Shown here: piece by piece, positions 25,218 through 32,380 of the stretch
Layout: each line of letters opens with the position of its first letter
Numbering within the stretch: position 1 is the stretch's first letter
Source of the DNA: an uncultured bacterium
Lineage (GTDB): Bacteria > Bacillota > Clostridia > Oscillospirales > Acutalibacteraceae
Reading direction: 5' to 3'
DNA: 64,000 nt
NCBI GenBank assembly: GCA_934875675.1
Contig: CAKXIK010000002.1
Coordinates: forward strand, 10,543 to 74,542
Notes under the pieces: generated by a model
What the model was told of the DNA's origin: nothing
The model's database searches: none
What the model saw: the letters and a program-made list of their open reading frames with translations, nothing else
Made by a program: the position numbers and the translations under genes

Positions 25218-25289
25218 TGGACTCCCCTCCTTTTGAAAACTCAATCTTGACTTTGAAAGATCTTTTGAATCTCTCTTGATTGCATCTAT

Positions 25290-25318
25290 ATAATACCACA
25301 GGCAAAGTGTATTGTCAA
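25290..25318 (-). promoter_or_regulatory. Promoter of the large RNA
   Basis: Minus strand TTGACA (25318-25313), exactly 17 bp, TATTAT (25295-25290). Near-consensus sigma-A promoter; start expected near 25283. Confidence 0.85.
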
Positions 25319-25476
25319 TAGTTAATTGTAAACTATTTTATAATTAATTATGTATTTTTTACAACAAAACAGGCAGAATCTAATTTTTATCTTGGAAACA
25401 CTTCGAACCGTTTTTAGCAGGTTGCAGACTCATCATCCTTTTGCAGATGGGACAAACTGATTTTTTGGTTTTTCTC

Positions 25477-25505
25477 TTGACTTAATTGCTGTGAAAAGGT
25501 AAAAT
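25477..25505 (+). promoter_or_regulatory. DUF1292 gene promoter
   Basis: TTGACT (25477-25482), 17 bp, TAAAAT (25500-25505), 81 bp before the DUF1292 start. The 25319-25476 stretch is AT-rich and empty of genes. Confidence 0.75.
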
Positions 25506-25586
25506 CTTTTATGAAAGATCATGTGTAACAAGCATAATTTTTTAAATATGGAACACACTCATTCTGAACCGAAAGGAAGGATTATC

Positions 25587-25904
25587 ATGGATAATTTTGA
25601 AGCTGATCTGCTGACTTTGACCGACGAAGACGGGGTTGAAATGGAGTTTCAGATTCTTGACTCCATCGATCATGAAGGAAATCGATATCTTGCACTGCTG
25701 CCCACCGAGGAAGCAGATGACGAGGACGAAAATGGCTCTTACTATATTTTAAGAGAAGAAGAAAGCGAAGACGGCGGCGACCCGATGCTGGCCGAAGTTG
25801 AAGACGAAGAGCTTCTCGATGAGCTGGCTGCTGTTTTTGAACAACGCTTTGCTGAGATGTACGACGATGAAGACGAAGCAGAGGACGAAGAGGAAGGCAA
25901 CTAA
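25587..25904 (+). CDS. DUF1292 domain protein
   Basis: 105-residue very acidic protein. The DUF1292 core LLTLTDEDGVEMEFQILDSI is followed by YLALLPTE and YYILREEES; the C-terminus is a run of Asp/Glu. Starts at ATG 25587, with AAGGAAGG upstream. In other Clostridia this family often lies in the alaS-ruvX-fur neighbourhood; here it stands alone between two RNA genes. Function unknown. Confidence 0.85.
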   Translation: MDNFEADLLTLTDEDGVEMEFQILDSIDHEGNRYLALLPTEEADDEDENGSYYILREEESEDGGDPMLAEVEDEELLDELAAVFEQRFAEMYDDEDEAEDEEEGN

Positions 25905-26011
25905 CATTTGCCAGCCCTTTGTAACGGATATTTTATTTGTTTCGGCACATTCTATTTTCGTAAGAACAATCCTGCGCGGCGCGCGGACTGCGCTCATTTA
26001 ACCCTACATTT

Positions 26012-26167
26012 TTAAATCGGGAGCAGGCCTCCGATGGCAGACTGCAGACCTCCCGACCGGGCTTTGACCCGTGTTGGATGAAGGGAGCACGAAACCGTTG
26101 GGACAGCACCCACCTGCTGACAGTAGCAGGTTACTGAAAGCGCGATACGACCGGGTGGGATTTTATT
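26012..26167 (+). ncRNA. ssrS: Probable 6S RNA
   Basis: Structured, gene-free segment. In the 3' half a hairpin CCTGCT-GACAG-TAGCAGG is followed by TTACTGAAAGCGCG; E. coli 6S RNA has the same arrangement of a CACC-hairpin followed by GTTACAG...GCGG. GUGUUG/CAGCAC can close a terminal hairpin and CCTCCC pairs with GGGTGG to form a lower stem. A competing 5' hairpin TCGGGAG/CTCCCGA is also possible. 6S RNA binds sigma-A RNA polymerase. I rely on pattern memory only; a covariance-model search would decide. A hairpin with AACCGGCTG/CAGCCGGTT (26176-26211) follows. Confidence 0.5.
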
Positions 26168-26175
26168 CAAAATTA

Positions 26176-26216
26176 AACCGGCTGTTTCTGAGAAATCGGA
26201 AGCAGCCGGTTCTTCA
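26176..26216 (+). terminator. Terminator-like hairpin after the 6S-like RNA
   Basis: AACCGGCTG (26176-26184) / CAGCCGGTT (26203-26211), followed by CTTCATTTC; the U-tract is weak. Confidence 0.5.
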
Positions 26217-26355
26217 TTTCATCTTTCTTTTTTCCGTGTGCAAATTGTGCCCCAAACCGGGTACACTAATTTTAATTTGCATCACATCAAAGGAAAGAGG
26301 AAGTGACGCCATGGATTCCCCATCGCAGCAAAATCACCGCGCAAAGGAACATAAC

Positions 26356-26706
26356 ATGAAAAAAAGCTGGGCACGCATCGGCGGGTTTGCAGCAGGTGTT
26401 ATCAATGGTTTACTGGGTGCCGCGGGAGGGCTTGCCGTAGTTCCTTCCCTGCGCAAGGCAGGTGCTTCCGTGCGTCAGTCGCATGCAACTTCCGTGGCGG
26501 TTATCTTGCCAATCAGCATTTTCAGTGCAGTGCTGTATTTGCGCGGCGGAAGATTTTCATTTTCCGATGCCTTGCCCTATCTTCCGGGCGGCGTAGTTGG
26601 CGCAGCATTCGGGGCTTGGCTGCTGCCGAAAATCCCTGCCGATTTACTGCGGCGGATTTTCGGAGGATTTATGCTGTGGGCGGCAATCCGCCTGCTGATG
26701 CCATGA
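26356..26706 (+). CDS. TSUP-family permease, N-terminal half protein
   Basis: 116 residues, three to four transmembrane helices, with the TauE/SafE (TSUP) N-half signature AAGVINGLLGAAGGLAVVPSL and ATSVAVILPISIFSA. ATG 26356 has AAAGGA 7 nt upstream; ATG 26311, also with a site, would add 15 polar residues. The stop overlaps the ATG of the next gene by 4 bp (ATGA). Together the two make a full eight-helix permease in two chains; the TSUP family exports organosulfur or sulfite-like anions, substrate here unknown. Confidence 0.85.
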   Translation: MKKSWARIGGFAAGVINGLLGAAGGLAVVPSLRKAGASVRQSHATSVAVILPISIFSAVLYLRGGRFSFSDALPYLPGGVVGAAFGAWLLPKIPADLLRRIFGGFMLWAAIRLLMP

Positions 26707-27125
26707 GCGGCGCGGCGTTGCTTGCCGGTTTTATCTCCGGCATGTTGGGAGCTTTGGGCCTTGGGGGCGGAAGTGTTTTAATTTTGTACCTGACACTGTT
26801 CGCAGGGTTGGAGCAAGTGCAGGCGCAGGGCATTAATTTGGTTTTCTTCGTTCCCTGCGCTTTGCTTGCTGTGTTTTTATATGCACGAAAAGGTCTGATT
26901 GCCCGCCCGCTCTGGCTTCCCGCTGCACTGTTCGGATTAGCGGGCGCGCTGCTGGGAAGTTGGCTCTCCGGTCTGATTGGCAGCGATGCGCTGCAAAAGC
27001 TGTTTGGGATTCTCCTGCTGCTGTTCGGTCTGAAGGAAATTTTTCACCGAAAGCAAAAAGATTCCGGCGCGCCAAAACCGCCTGAAGTAAAAAAGGCAGA
27101 CGATCTTGTCAAAAGCAAAAGATAG
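26703..27125 (+). CDS. TSUP-family permease, C-terminal half protein
   Basis: 140 residues, the second half-permease: FISGMLGALGLGGGSVLILYLTL repeats the TSUP motif and QAQGINLVFFVP matches the partner's helix 2; a polar Lys-rich tail follows. ATG 26703 overlaps the previous stop (ATGA), so the halves are made together and probably dimerise (inference). Small paired TSUP proteins occur in other Clostridia. Confidence 0.85.
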   Translation: MSGAALLAGFISGMLGALGLGGGSVLILYLTLFAGLEQVQAQGINLVFFVPCALLAVFLYARKGLIARPLWLPAALFGLAGALLGSWLSGLIGSDALQKLFGILLLLFGLKEIFHRKQKDSGAPKPPEVKKADDLVKSKR

Positions 27126-27190
27126 CGTTTATTGCTCTAAAAGTCAATTATTTTATTTGACTTCTCCCATACTGTTTTTGGGTGATAAAT

Positions 27191-27436
27191 TTGAAATACT
27201 ACGAACGGATTCGCGCTCTGCGAGAGGACATGGACAAAACACAGGCAGAAATTGCCCTTTTGCTGCATGTGGGACAAAAAACGTATTCGGACTATGAGTT
27301 GGGCAAAACCCGAATCCCTGTGGAAAGCATGATGGTACTCGCGCAATTTTATCAGGTGTCAATGGACTACTTGTGTGGAATTACGGACACGAAAAAGGAA
27401 TATCCCAGTCGTAATCCCTCTTCAAACGGTCAATAA
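27191..27436 (+). CDS. Small XRE-family regulator
   Basis: About 81 residues, almost only an HTH_3 domain: MKYYERIRALREDMDKTQAEI, then TYSDYELGKTRIPVESMMVLA and SMDYLCGITD. TTG 27191 gives the standard MKYYERIR N-terminus and uses GGTGAT as ribosome site; GTG 27182 is the alternative. Such single-domain regulators are frequent in Clostridia; target unknown. Followed by a terminator. Confidence 0.8.
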   Translation: MKYYERIRALREDMDKTQAEIALLLHVGQKTYSDYELGKTRIPVESMMVLAQFYQVSMDYLCGITDTKKEYPSRNPSSNGQ

Positions 27437-27447
27437 TATTTTATACG

Positions 27448-27483
27448 AACCCGCCGTGCAGGAAACTGTGCGGCGGGTTTTGC
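27448..27483 (+). terminator. Terminator after small XRE gene
   Basis: AACCCGCCG (27448-27456) / CGGCGGGTT (27471-27479) followed by TTTGCGTTTT. Inner TGCA/TGTG pairs extend it. Confidence 0.75.
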
Positions 27484-27576
27484 GTTTTGTCTCCCTTATA
27501 CCTGCGTTCTTTTTCATGCATTCCCCGCATAGGATTAGAACACTGCAAATTAAATGCGGACTGCGGAGGGACGCGC

Positions 27577-28692
27577 ATGGTTCAAATAAAAAATCATCGG
27601 AAAATCGGCAAAAAACAAATCAAAATTGCGGTCTGCTGTTTGTTGCTTTGCGGGTGTATTGCATTTGCCATTCCCCTTGGCGCGGCAGACTGGAGCCAGA
27701 CAACCGTGCAGCCCGAAGCCGTCAACACCGAAGGCGTAATCACTTGGGTAGATTTCACCATTCCGTGCGAAGCCTTGGAGCGCGCAATGAACTATGACGT
27801 GGAAACACATGAAACCGAAACGCCCATCGACTGGATTGCGGTGCTCTCCTATCTGGGCGCGAAATATGGCGGAGAGTTTTCGCGTTATAAGGCAAAGGAC
27901 ATGGATGCGGTGTGCGCCCGGTTGAAAAACGGCGAGACCATTGAAACCATTACCGCTGACATTAAAAAATATTATAATTACTATTATGAAGCCTATTCTG
28001 CTGTGTTGGGTGAATATCTCGGCACATTTGCAATCCGGACGGAAGACGACGCCGGAAATGCTGTTTGGAAGGAGCAGTATGTCCTCAAAGTTTTTTCTCC
28101 CATTGCCGAAGGTTTTTACTTTGACCACTATGACGACTTTTGCGCCAGCAGAAGCTACGGATATAACCGTAAACATTTCGGTCACGATCTGATGTGTTCG
28201 CTCGGTACGCCGATTGTTGCAGTGGAGTCCGGCGTAGTGGAAGAACTTGGATGGAATCAGTATGGAGGCTGGAGAATCGGCATCCGCAGCTTTGACAAAA
28301 AACGCTATTATTATTATGCACACATGCGCCGAAACCGTCCCTACCATCCTGATATTCAGTTAGGTTCTGTGGTAAAGGCCGGTGACGTAATCGGATATGT
28401 GGGGCGCACCGGTTACAGCACCGTTGAAAACACAAACAATATCACCGCCACCCATCTGCACTGGGGCGTAGAGCTTATTTTTGACGAATCACAAAAGGAT
28501 GCCTCCACACAAATCTGGATTGACCTCTATGAAATTACCAAGTTTTTAAATCAACATCGCTCCACTGTGTGGCGTGACGAGGAAAACAAAGAGTATTACC
28601 GAAAATTTGATTACTGGGATCCGGAGGTTGTGGGTTGGCTTTCTGAATCCGGAAAGGGAGAATCATTCGATGCGTCATCTGAAAGCGGCTGA
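27577..28692 (+). CDS. M23 family peptidase, membrane-anchored
   Basis: 371 residues. An N-terminal signal-anchor (IAVCCLLLCGCIAFAIPLGA, about 16-35) is followed by an extracellular helical region and a C-terminal LytM/M23 domain with zinc ligands in HFGHDLM (about residue 205-211) and HLHWGVE (about 294-300). Such enzymes cleave peptidoglycan cross-links; in spore formers SpoIIQ-like members also act as channel proteins, but both ligand motifs look intact here. ATG 27577 follows GGAGGG. It overlaps the deacetylase gene by 23 bp, implying a shared wall-remodelling role. Confidence 0.88.
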   Translation: MVQIKNHRKIGKKQIKIAVCCLLLCGCIAFAIPLGAADWSQTTVQPEAVNTEGVITWVDFTIPCEALERAMNYDVETHETETPIDWIAVLSYLGAKYGGEFSRYKAKDMDAVCARLKNGETIETITADIKKYYNYYYEAYSAVLGEYLGTFAIRTEDDAGNAVWKEQYVLKVFSPIAEGFYFDHYDDFCASRSYGYNRKHFGHDLMCSLGTPIVAVESGVVEELGWNQYGGWRIGIRSFDKKRYYYYAHMRRNRPYHPDIQLGSVVKAGDVIGYVGRTGYSTVENTNNITATHLHWGVELIFDESQKDASTQIWIDLYEITKFLNQHRSTVWRDEENKEYYRKFDYWDPEVVGWLSESGKGESFDASSESG

Positions 28693-29617
28693 ACAACAAA
28701 AGCCAAAAAAATTCTTTGTTTGTGTATTTCATCTGGGAAGGGGCGCTTCCACAGCACTTTGTTTTCTTACTGCGGCTCTGTTAATTGCCTTAACTGCCGT
28801 ATTTACGCTTCCGCAGCGTGCAGTTACGGCTACGGCGGGTACCAATTCTCAGGAATCGCAAGGGGTTGCAGTTCCGGTGCTGATGTATCACAGTCTTCTG
28901 AAAGACACCTCACGTTCAGGGCAGTATGTGATTACCCCCACCCTTTTTGCAAGCGACCTTGCATGGCTGAAATCACACGGATATGAAACCATTCTGATAC
29001 ATGATCTGCTGAATTATGTGGACAACGGAACTCCTTTGCCGCAAAAGCCCGTTCTTATTACCTTTGATGACGGATACTACAACAACTATCTTTACGGTTT
29101 TCCGATTTTGCAGGAACAAAACATGAAAGCTGTTATCTCCATCATCGGTTATTACACGGACAAATTTTCTGAAGTTGATGAAAATAATGCCTACTATTCG
29201 CACTGCACCTGGACGCAGATTAACGAAATGCTGCAGTCCGGTCTGATTGAAATCCAGAATCACACCTATAACCTGCACACCTATGACAAAGGCCGCCACG
29301 GCTGTGCAAAAAAAGCAGGCGAATCACTCGCCGGCTATCGCAGTAGGCTTTGTGAAGATGTGCTCAAGCTGCAAAACCGCATTACGGAGATGACCGGTAC
29401 GGTTCCAACTACCTTTACCTATCCGTTCGGCAGCTTCAGCAAGGAAACAAAGCAAATTGTGCGGGAGATGGGGTTTCGCGCCACGCTTTCCTGTGAAAGC
29501 GGAATCAGCACCGTCACGCGAAATCCGGAAAGTCTTTATATGATGAAGCGCTTTCTGCGCCCGGCAGGCAAAAATTCAGATCAATACTTCGCATCCATTT
29601 TTTCAGGTTCAAATTGA
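28670..29617 (+). CDS. Polysaccharide deacetylase (NodB domain)
   Basis: 315 residues: short cytoplasmic N-terminus, one transmembrane anchor (CFLTAALLIALTAVF, about 30-45), then an extracellular CE4 domain with VLMYHSLL, the catalytic/metal TFDDGYYNNY and metal His in IEIQNHTYNLH, and the TYPFGSFS motif. It would remove N-acetyl groups from a wall polymer. ATG 28670 follows GGGAG. Overlap with the M23 gene suggests co-translation. The spacing of TFDD and HxxxxH is normal, so the enzyme is likely active. Confidence 0.88.
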   Translation: MRHLKAAEQQKPKKFFVCVFHLGRGASTALCFLTAALLIALTAVFTLPQRAVTATAGTNSQESQGVAVPVLMYHSLLKDTSRSGQYVITPTLFASDLAWLKSHGYETILIHDLLNYVDNGTPLPQKPVLITFDDGYYNNYLYGFPILQEQNMKAVISIIGYYTDKFSEVDENNAYYSHCTWTQINEMLQSGLIEIQNHTYNLHTYDKGRHGCAKKAGESLAGYRSRLCEDVLKLQNRITEMTGTVPTTFTYPFGSFSKETKQIVREMGFRATLSCESGISTVTRNPESLYMMKRFLRPAGKNSDQYFASIFSGSN

Positions 29618-29626
29618 CATTTCGTT

Positions 29627-29662
29627 CCCGGTGTGTTACGCTCTGTACCACCGGGTTTTTTT
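29627..29662 (+). terminator. Terminator after the deacetylase gene
   Basis: CCCGGTG (29627-29633) / CACCGGG (29649-29655) followed by T7 (29656-29662). Confidence 0.88.
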
Positions 29663-29740
29663 GTGATAAAATTTGATTCCGGCTGCTGAGAAATAATAAT
29701 TCCGAAGATTTTTATTTGCTGTTTTAAGAGCAATTAGCGT
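29661..29740. repeat. Inverted-repeat element, copy D (partial)
   Basis: The right 40 bp (29700-29740: TTCCGAAGATTTTTAT, then GTTTTAAGAGCAATTAG) matches the right end of copies B and C closely; the left part is only loosely similar and the left terminal repeat is missing. It directly follows a terminator. Confidence 0.5.
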
Positions 29741-29775
29741 TCGTTTACGCATGAGGATAAGAAAGGATCGTTTCG

Positions 29776-30813
29776 ATGATACAAACAACAAAGGAACGCG
29801 TTCTGCGTTTTTGGAACTGGTTTGCTTCCATTCGTCCGGAGCTGGAACAGGCAATTTCCGGTGGAAAATATGACCTTGTGACAGCATTTTGCGGCAGCAA
29901 GCTTAAGGGGCTCGGACTGCCGTTTCTTTGCGAGGCGGGCGGAGCAAATGGAAAATTTGCGCTTGCCATGTGTCCCTGCGGGAACAAGACCGAGCAGTTC
30001 GTTTCGCGTTATTGGAAACAGCTTGCACCTGAATTTGAAAACTGGGAGTTTTTTGCGTTCCGCCAGCCGCGCAGCCCGGACAATCAACAGTCTTTTCGCC
30101 TTGGCGGAACTGACTTTGACCCTTCGCTCTTTTCCTTTTACTGCACGGAAAACGAGGAACGCCAAAAATATGACATTACCATTGTTTCTTCCCTTTTTAC
30201 CGGAAGAACTGATGCCGAAAAACACGCTTTCAGCATGATGCTGTTTTATTTATTCCTTGGCGAAGCACTCACCGAAATTTATATCGGCGATCTGGTCTGC
30301 CGCGAAACTCCTCCGCAGAACAGAGAAAATCCGCTCACCTTTCCGGAATTCTGCCGTCTTGTGCAGCAAACGCCCTCCACCCGCGCCTGGCCTTGGGTCA
30401 ATGACCCCACCTCTCTGTGCTTTGGGTATCACCCAACCACCGATTCTGACGAGAATTTGCGCGGCGATATAGTGGGCGGATACACGCGCCATGTTCCGCT
30501 GCTGGGCGCACCCTATGATGAATCCGATGCGTTGCGGGCAATGGGCGGCGTTTTTTGCTATTTCTACTTTCCTTCTCAGCCTGACGATTCCACAGAGCCG
30601 GGAGGACAAAGCGGTCTTTCCGCCCAACTGGAACCGTTGCTGCAATCTTATCAATTAGGGTATTCTCTGGGCAGCGCGTTTGGCACGGAATATAATTATC
30701 TGGACATGATTATTTTTGACGAACCGGTGTTCCGTGCAGTTTTTCAGGACGTGGAATCCCTGCTGGGAATTCCGATGTTTCTGGATTATTTCGGCGGCCA
30801 CGGAATTCAGTAA
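29776..30813 (+). CDS. Hypothetical protein, 345 residues
   Basis: Not recognised. A soluble protein without signal peptide, starting at ATG 29776 with AAAGGA upstream. The middle contains IYIGDLVCRETPPQNRENPLTFPEF and DPTSLCFGYHPTTDSD; the C-terminus has many aromatic residues (YNYLDMIIFDEPVF). No catalytic motif stands out. It is followed at 61 bp by spoVAF and may share its transcript. Confidence 0.7.
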   Translation: MIQTTKERVLRFWNWFASIRPELEQAISGGKYDLVTAFCGSKLKGLGLPFLCEAGGANGKFALAMCPCGNKTEQFVSRYWKQLAPEFENWEFFAFRQPRSPDNQQSFRLGGTDFDPSLFSFYCTENEERQKYDITIVSSLFTGRTDAEKHAFSMMLFYLFLGEALTEIYIGDLVCRETPPQNRENPLTFPEFCRLVQQTPSTRAWPWVNDPTSLCFGYHPTTDSDENLRGDIVGGYTRHVPLLGAPYDESDALRAMGGVFCYFYFPSQPDDSTEPGGQSGLSAQLEPLLQSYQLGYSLGSAFGTEYNYLDMIIFDEPVFRAVFQDVESLLGIPMFLDYFGGHGIQ

Positions 30814-30874
30814 ATATTCCCTGCAAAAACGGATAAAATAACCGCATAATTTTAGCAAAGGCGGAATGCGGTTT

Positions 30875-32308
30875 ATGGATTCGAAAAAAGAACAAATACT
30901 GACAGGCAGTTTTGACCAGGATTTTCATGCGCTCGATGCAGCCCTGCGCATTGGCAAAAGCTTTGATACGGTGACAAAAACTATGGTAATCGGCGAACGA
31001 AAATCCAAGTTTTACCTGGTGGACGGATTTGCCAAGGATGAATTAATGGAGAAAGTGATGCAGTTTTTGCTTTCTGCAAAAGCAGAAGACCTTTCTTCCC
31101 TGAAAACGGCGCAGGAATTCAGTGACCGATTTATCCCGTATACCGAAACTGAAATTGTTCCCGAAATTCACAATGTGGTAACACAGGTGCTTTCCGGAAC
31201 GATTGCGCTGATTGTGGACGGATTTGCCGGAGCGGTGATGATTGATGCGCGGACATACCCTGCCCGATCAGTCGCCGAGCCTGACGATGACCGGGTGCTC
31301 CGCGGTGCGCATGACGGTTTTGTGGAAACACTCGTAATGAACACCGCACTGATCCGGCGGCGTTTGCGCGACCCCAGACTCACCATGCATTACGTGCGCG
31401 CTACGGATGAATCCCGCGCCGACGTGGTTCTTTGCTATCTGGATGGCGTAGCCGATCAGAAGACGGTGGACCGGTTGTCAAAGGATATTTCCTCTATCCA
31501 CGCGAAAACGCTCACCATGGGACAGGAAAGCGTTGCCGAATCCCTGATTCCGAAGCAATGGTTCAATCCGTTTCCCCGCATTCGCTACACCGAGCGACCC
31601 GATACGGCGGCAGCATGCGTTGCAGAAGGAAAAATTATTGTCATTACAGACAACTCTCCTTCGGTGATGCTCCTCCCGGCTACCTTATTTGATTTTGTGC
31701 AGGACACGAATGATTTTTGTTTTCCTCCCGCTGTGGGGACTTACCTGCGCCTGCTGCGAATGGCAGTTTTTTTGCTGACGCTGTTCTTAACGCCGGTCTG
31801 GTTTCTTCTGGTGGAAAATCCGCAATGGATTCCGGAATGGCTTGCCTTTATCAAGGTAGAGGAACCTAATACCGTTCCAATTATCGCTCAATTGCTCGTA
31901 ATTGAATTTATGCTTGATGCACTCAAAATCGCTTCGCTGAACACGCCCAGTGCGCTGAGCACCTCTTTTTCGGTCGTCAGCGCACTGATTCTCGGCGATT
32001 TTGCAATTCAAGCCGGTTGGCTTGTGCCGGAGGTCGTGCTTTATATGGCATTTGTCGCCACCGGCAGCTTTACACAGCCCAGCTTTGAGCTTGGCTATGC
32101 ATTTAAATTTTCGCGCGTTGTGATGATCGTGCTGACCGCCATCTTCGGGGTGTGGGGTTTTGTCGCAGCGATTCTGCTCTTAATCCTTGTGGTTGCCTGC
32201 ACACGCACTATCACCGGCGGCAGTTACCTTGCACCGCTGATTCCGTTTGATGCACGCCGGTTTGCGCGCCTTTTCTTCCGTGCACCCATCAGCCGCAAAA
32301 ATACCTGA
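30875..32308 (+). CDS. spoVAF: GerA-family spore protein, SpoVAF-like
   Basis: 477 residues. An N-terminal soluble GerA A-subunit domain (about 1-270, with LIVDGFAGAVMIDARTYPARSV and EPDDDRVLRGAHDGFVETLVMN) is followed by a membrane domain of about five helices. The N-terminus is shorter than in nutrient-receptor GerAA and the sequence resembles SpoVAF, the A-subunit-like protein of the spoVA operon. No spoVA or ger B/C partner genes are next to it, so assignment within the family is tentative. ATG 30875 is better spaced from AAAGGCGG than ATG 30866. Confidence 0.85.
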   Translation: MDSKKEQILTGSFDQDFHALDAALRIGKSFDTVTKTMVIGERKSKFYLVDGFAKDELMEKVMQFLLSAKAEDLSSLKTAQEFSDRFIPYTETEIVPEIHNVVTQVLSGTIALIVDGFAGAVMIDARTYPARSVAEPDDDRVLRGAHDGFVETLVMNTALIRRRLRDPRLTMHYVRATDESRADVVLCYLDGVADQKTVDRLSKDISSIHAKTLTMGQESVAESLIPKQWFNPFPRIRYTERPDTAAACVAEGKIIVITDNSPSVMLLPATLFDFVQDTNDFCFPPAVGTYLRLLRMAVFLLTLFLTPVWFLLVENPQWIPEWLAFIKVEEPNTVPIIAQLLVIEFMLDALKIASLNTPSALSTSFSVVSALILGDFAIQAGWLVPEVVLYMAFVATGSFTQPSFELGYAFKFSRVVMIVLTAIFGVWGFVAAILLLILVVACTRTITGGSYLAPLIPFDARRFARLFFRAPISRKNT

Positions 32309-32326
32309 AAAACGGTACTATGATGC

Positions 32327-32375
32327 AAAAATCGACCTGCCGGGATATCATCCATTCCTGCAGGTCGATTTTATT
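32327..32375. terminator. Bidirectional terminator between spoVAF and the MFS gene
   Basis: AAAAATCGACCTGC (32327-32340) pairs with GCAGGTCGATTTT (32360-32372). T-rich tails occur on both strands and it lies between convergent genes. Confidence 0.85.
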
Positions 32376-32380
32376 GATGA

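Larger units (their letters stand above)
24539..25283 (-). ncRNA. Large structured RNA of unknown class with tandem hairpins
   Basis: Predicted ~745-nt transcript bounded by a consensus promoter (25290-25318, minus) and a strong terminator (24539-24572). No reading frame of meaningful length starts inside it; an 88-codon frame reaching 25305 begins within the promoter. The 5' third forms local hairpins, e.g. GAACC-TCAGC-GGTTC and CCGGTC-GCAAA-GGCCGG (about 25202-25168). The 3' part carries seven copies of AAAGG-N4..7-UCC at 52-75-nt spacing, an eighth lying near the 5' end; the copy near 24832 ends UAC instead of UCC. It converges on rnpB, the terminators only 16 bp apart. It could be a known large RNA such as ROOL that I cannot recall in detail, a protein-binding sponge or a ribosome-binding RNA; I do not assign one. 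Confidence 0.7.

Noticed and set aside
24608..25235. CRISPR array as explanation for the repeated GGACTCACCC-type sequences
   Set aside because: Copies are short, diverge strongly, spacing varies from 52 to 75 nt (223 nt to the first copy), each copy lies within a different stem, and no cas gene is present.
25039..25305. An 88-codon minus-strand reading frame
   Set aside because: Its start lies inside the promoter (upstream of the predicted transcription start), so only the 40-codon 3' part could be translated.
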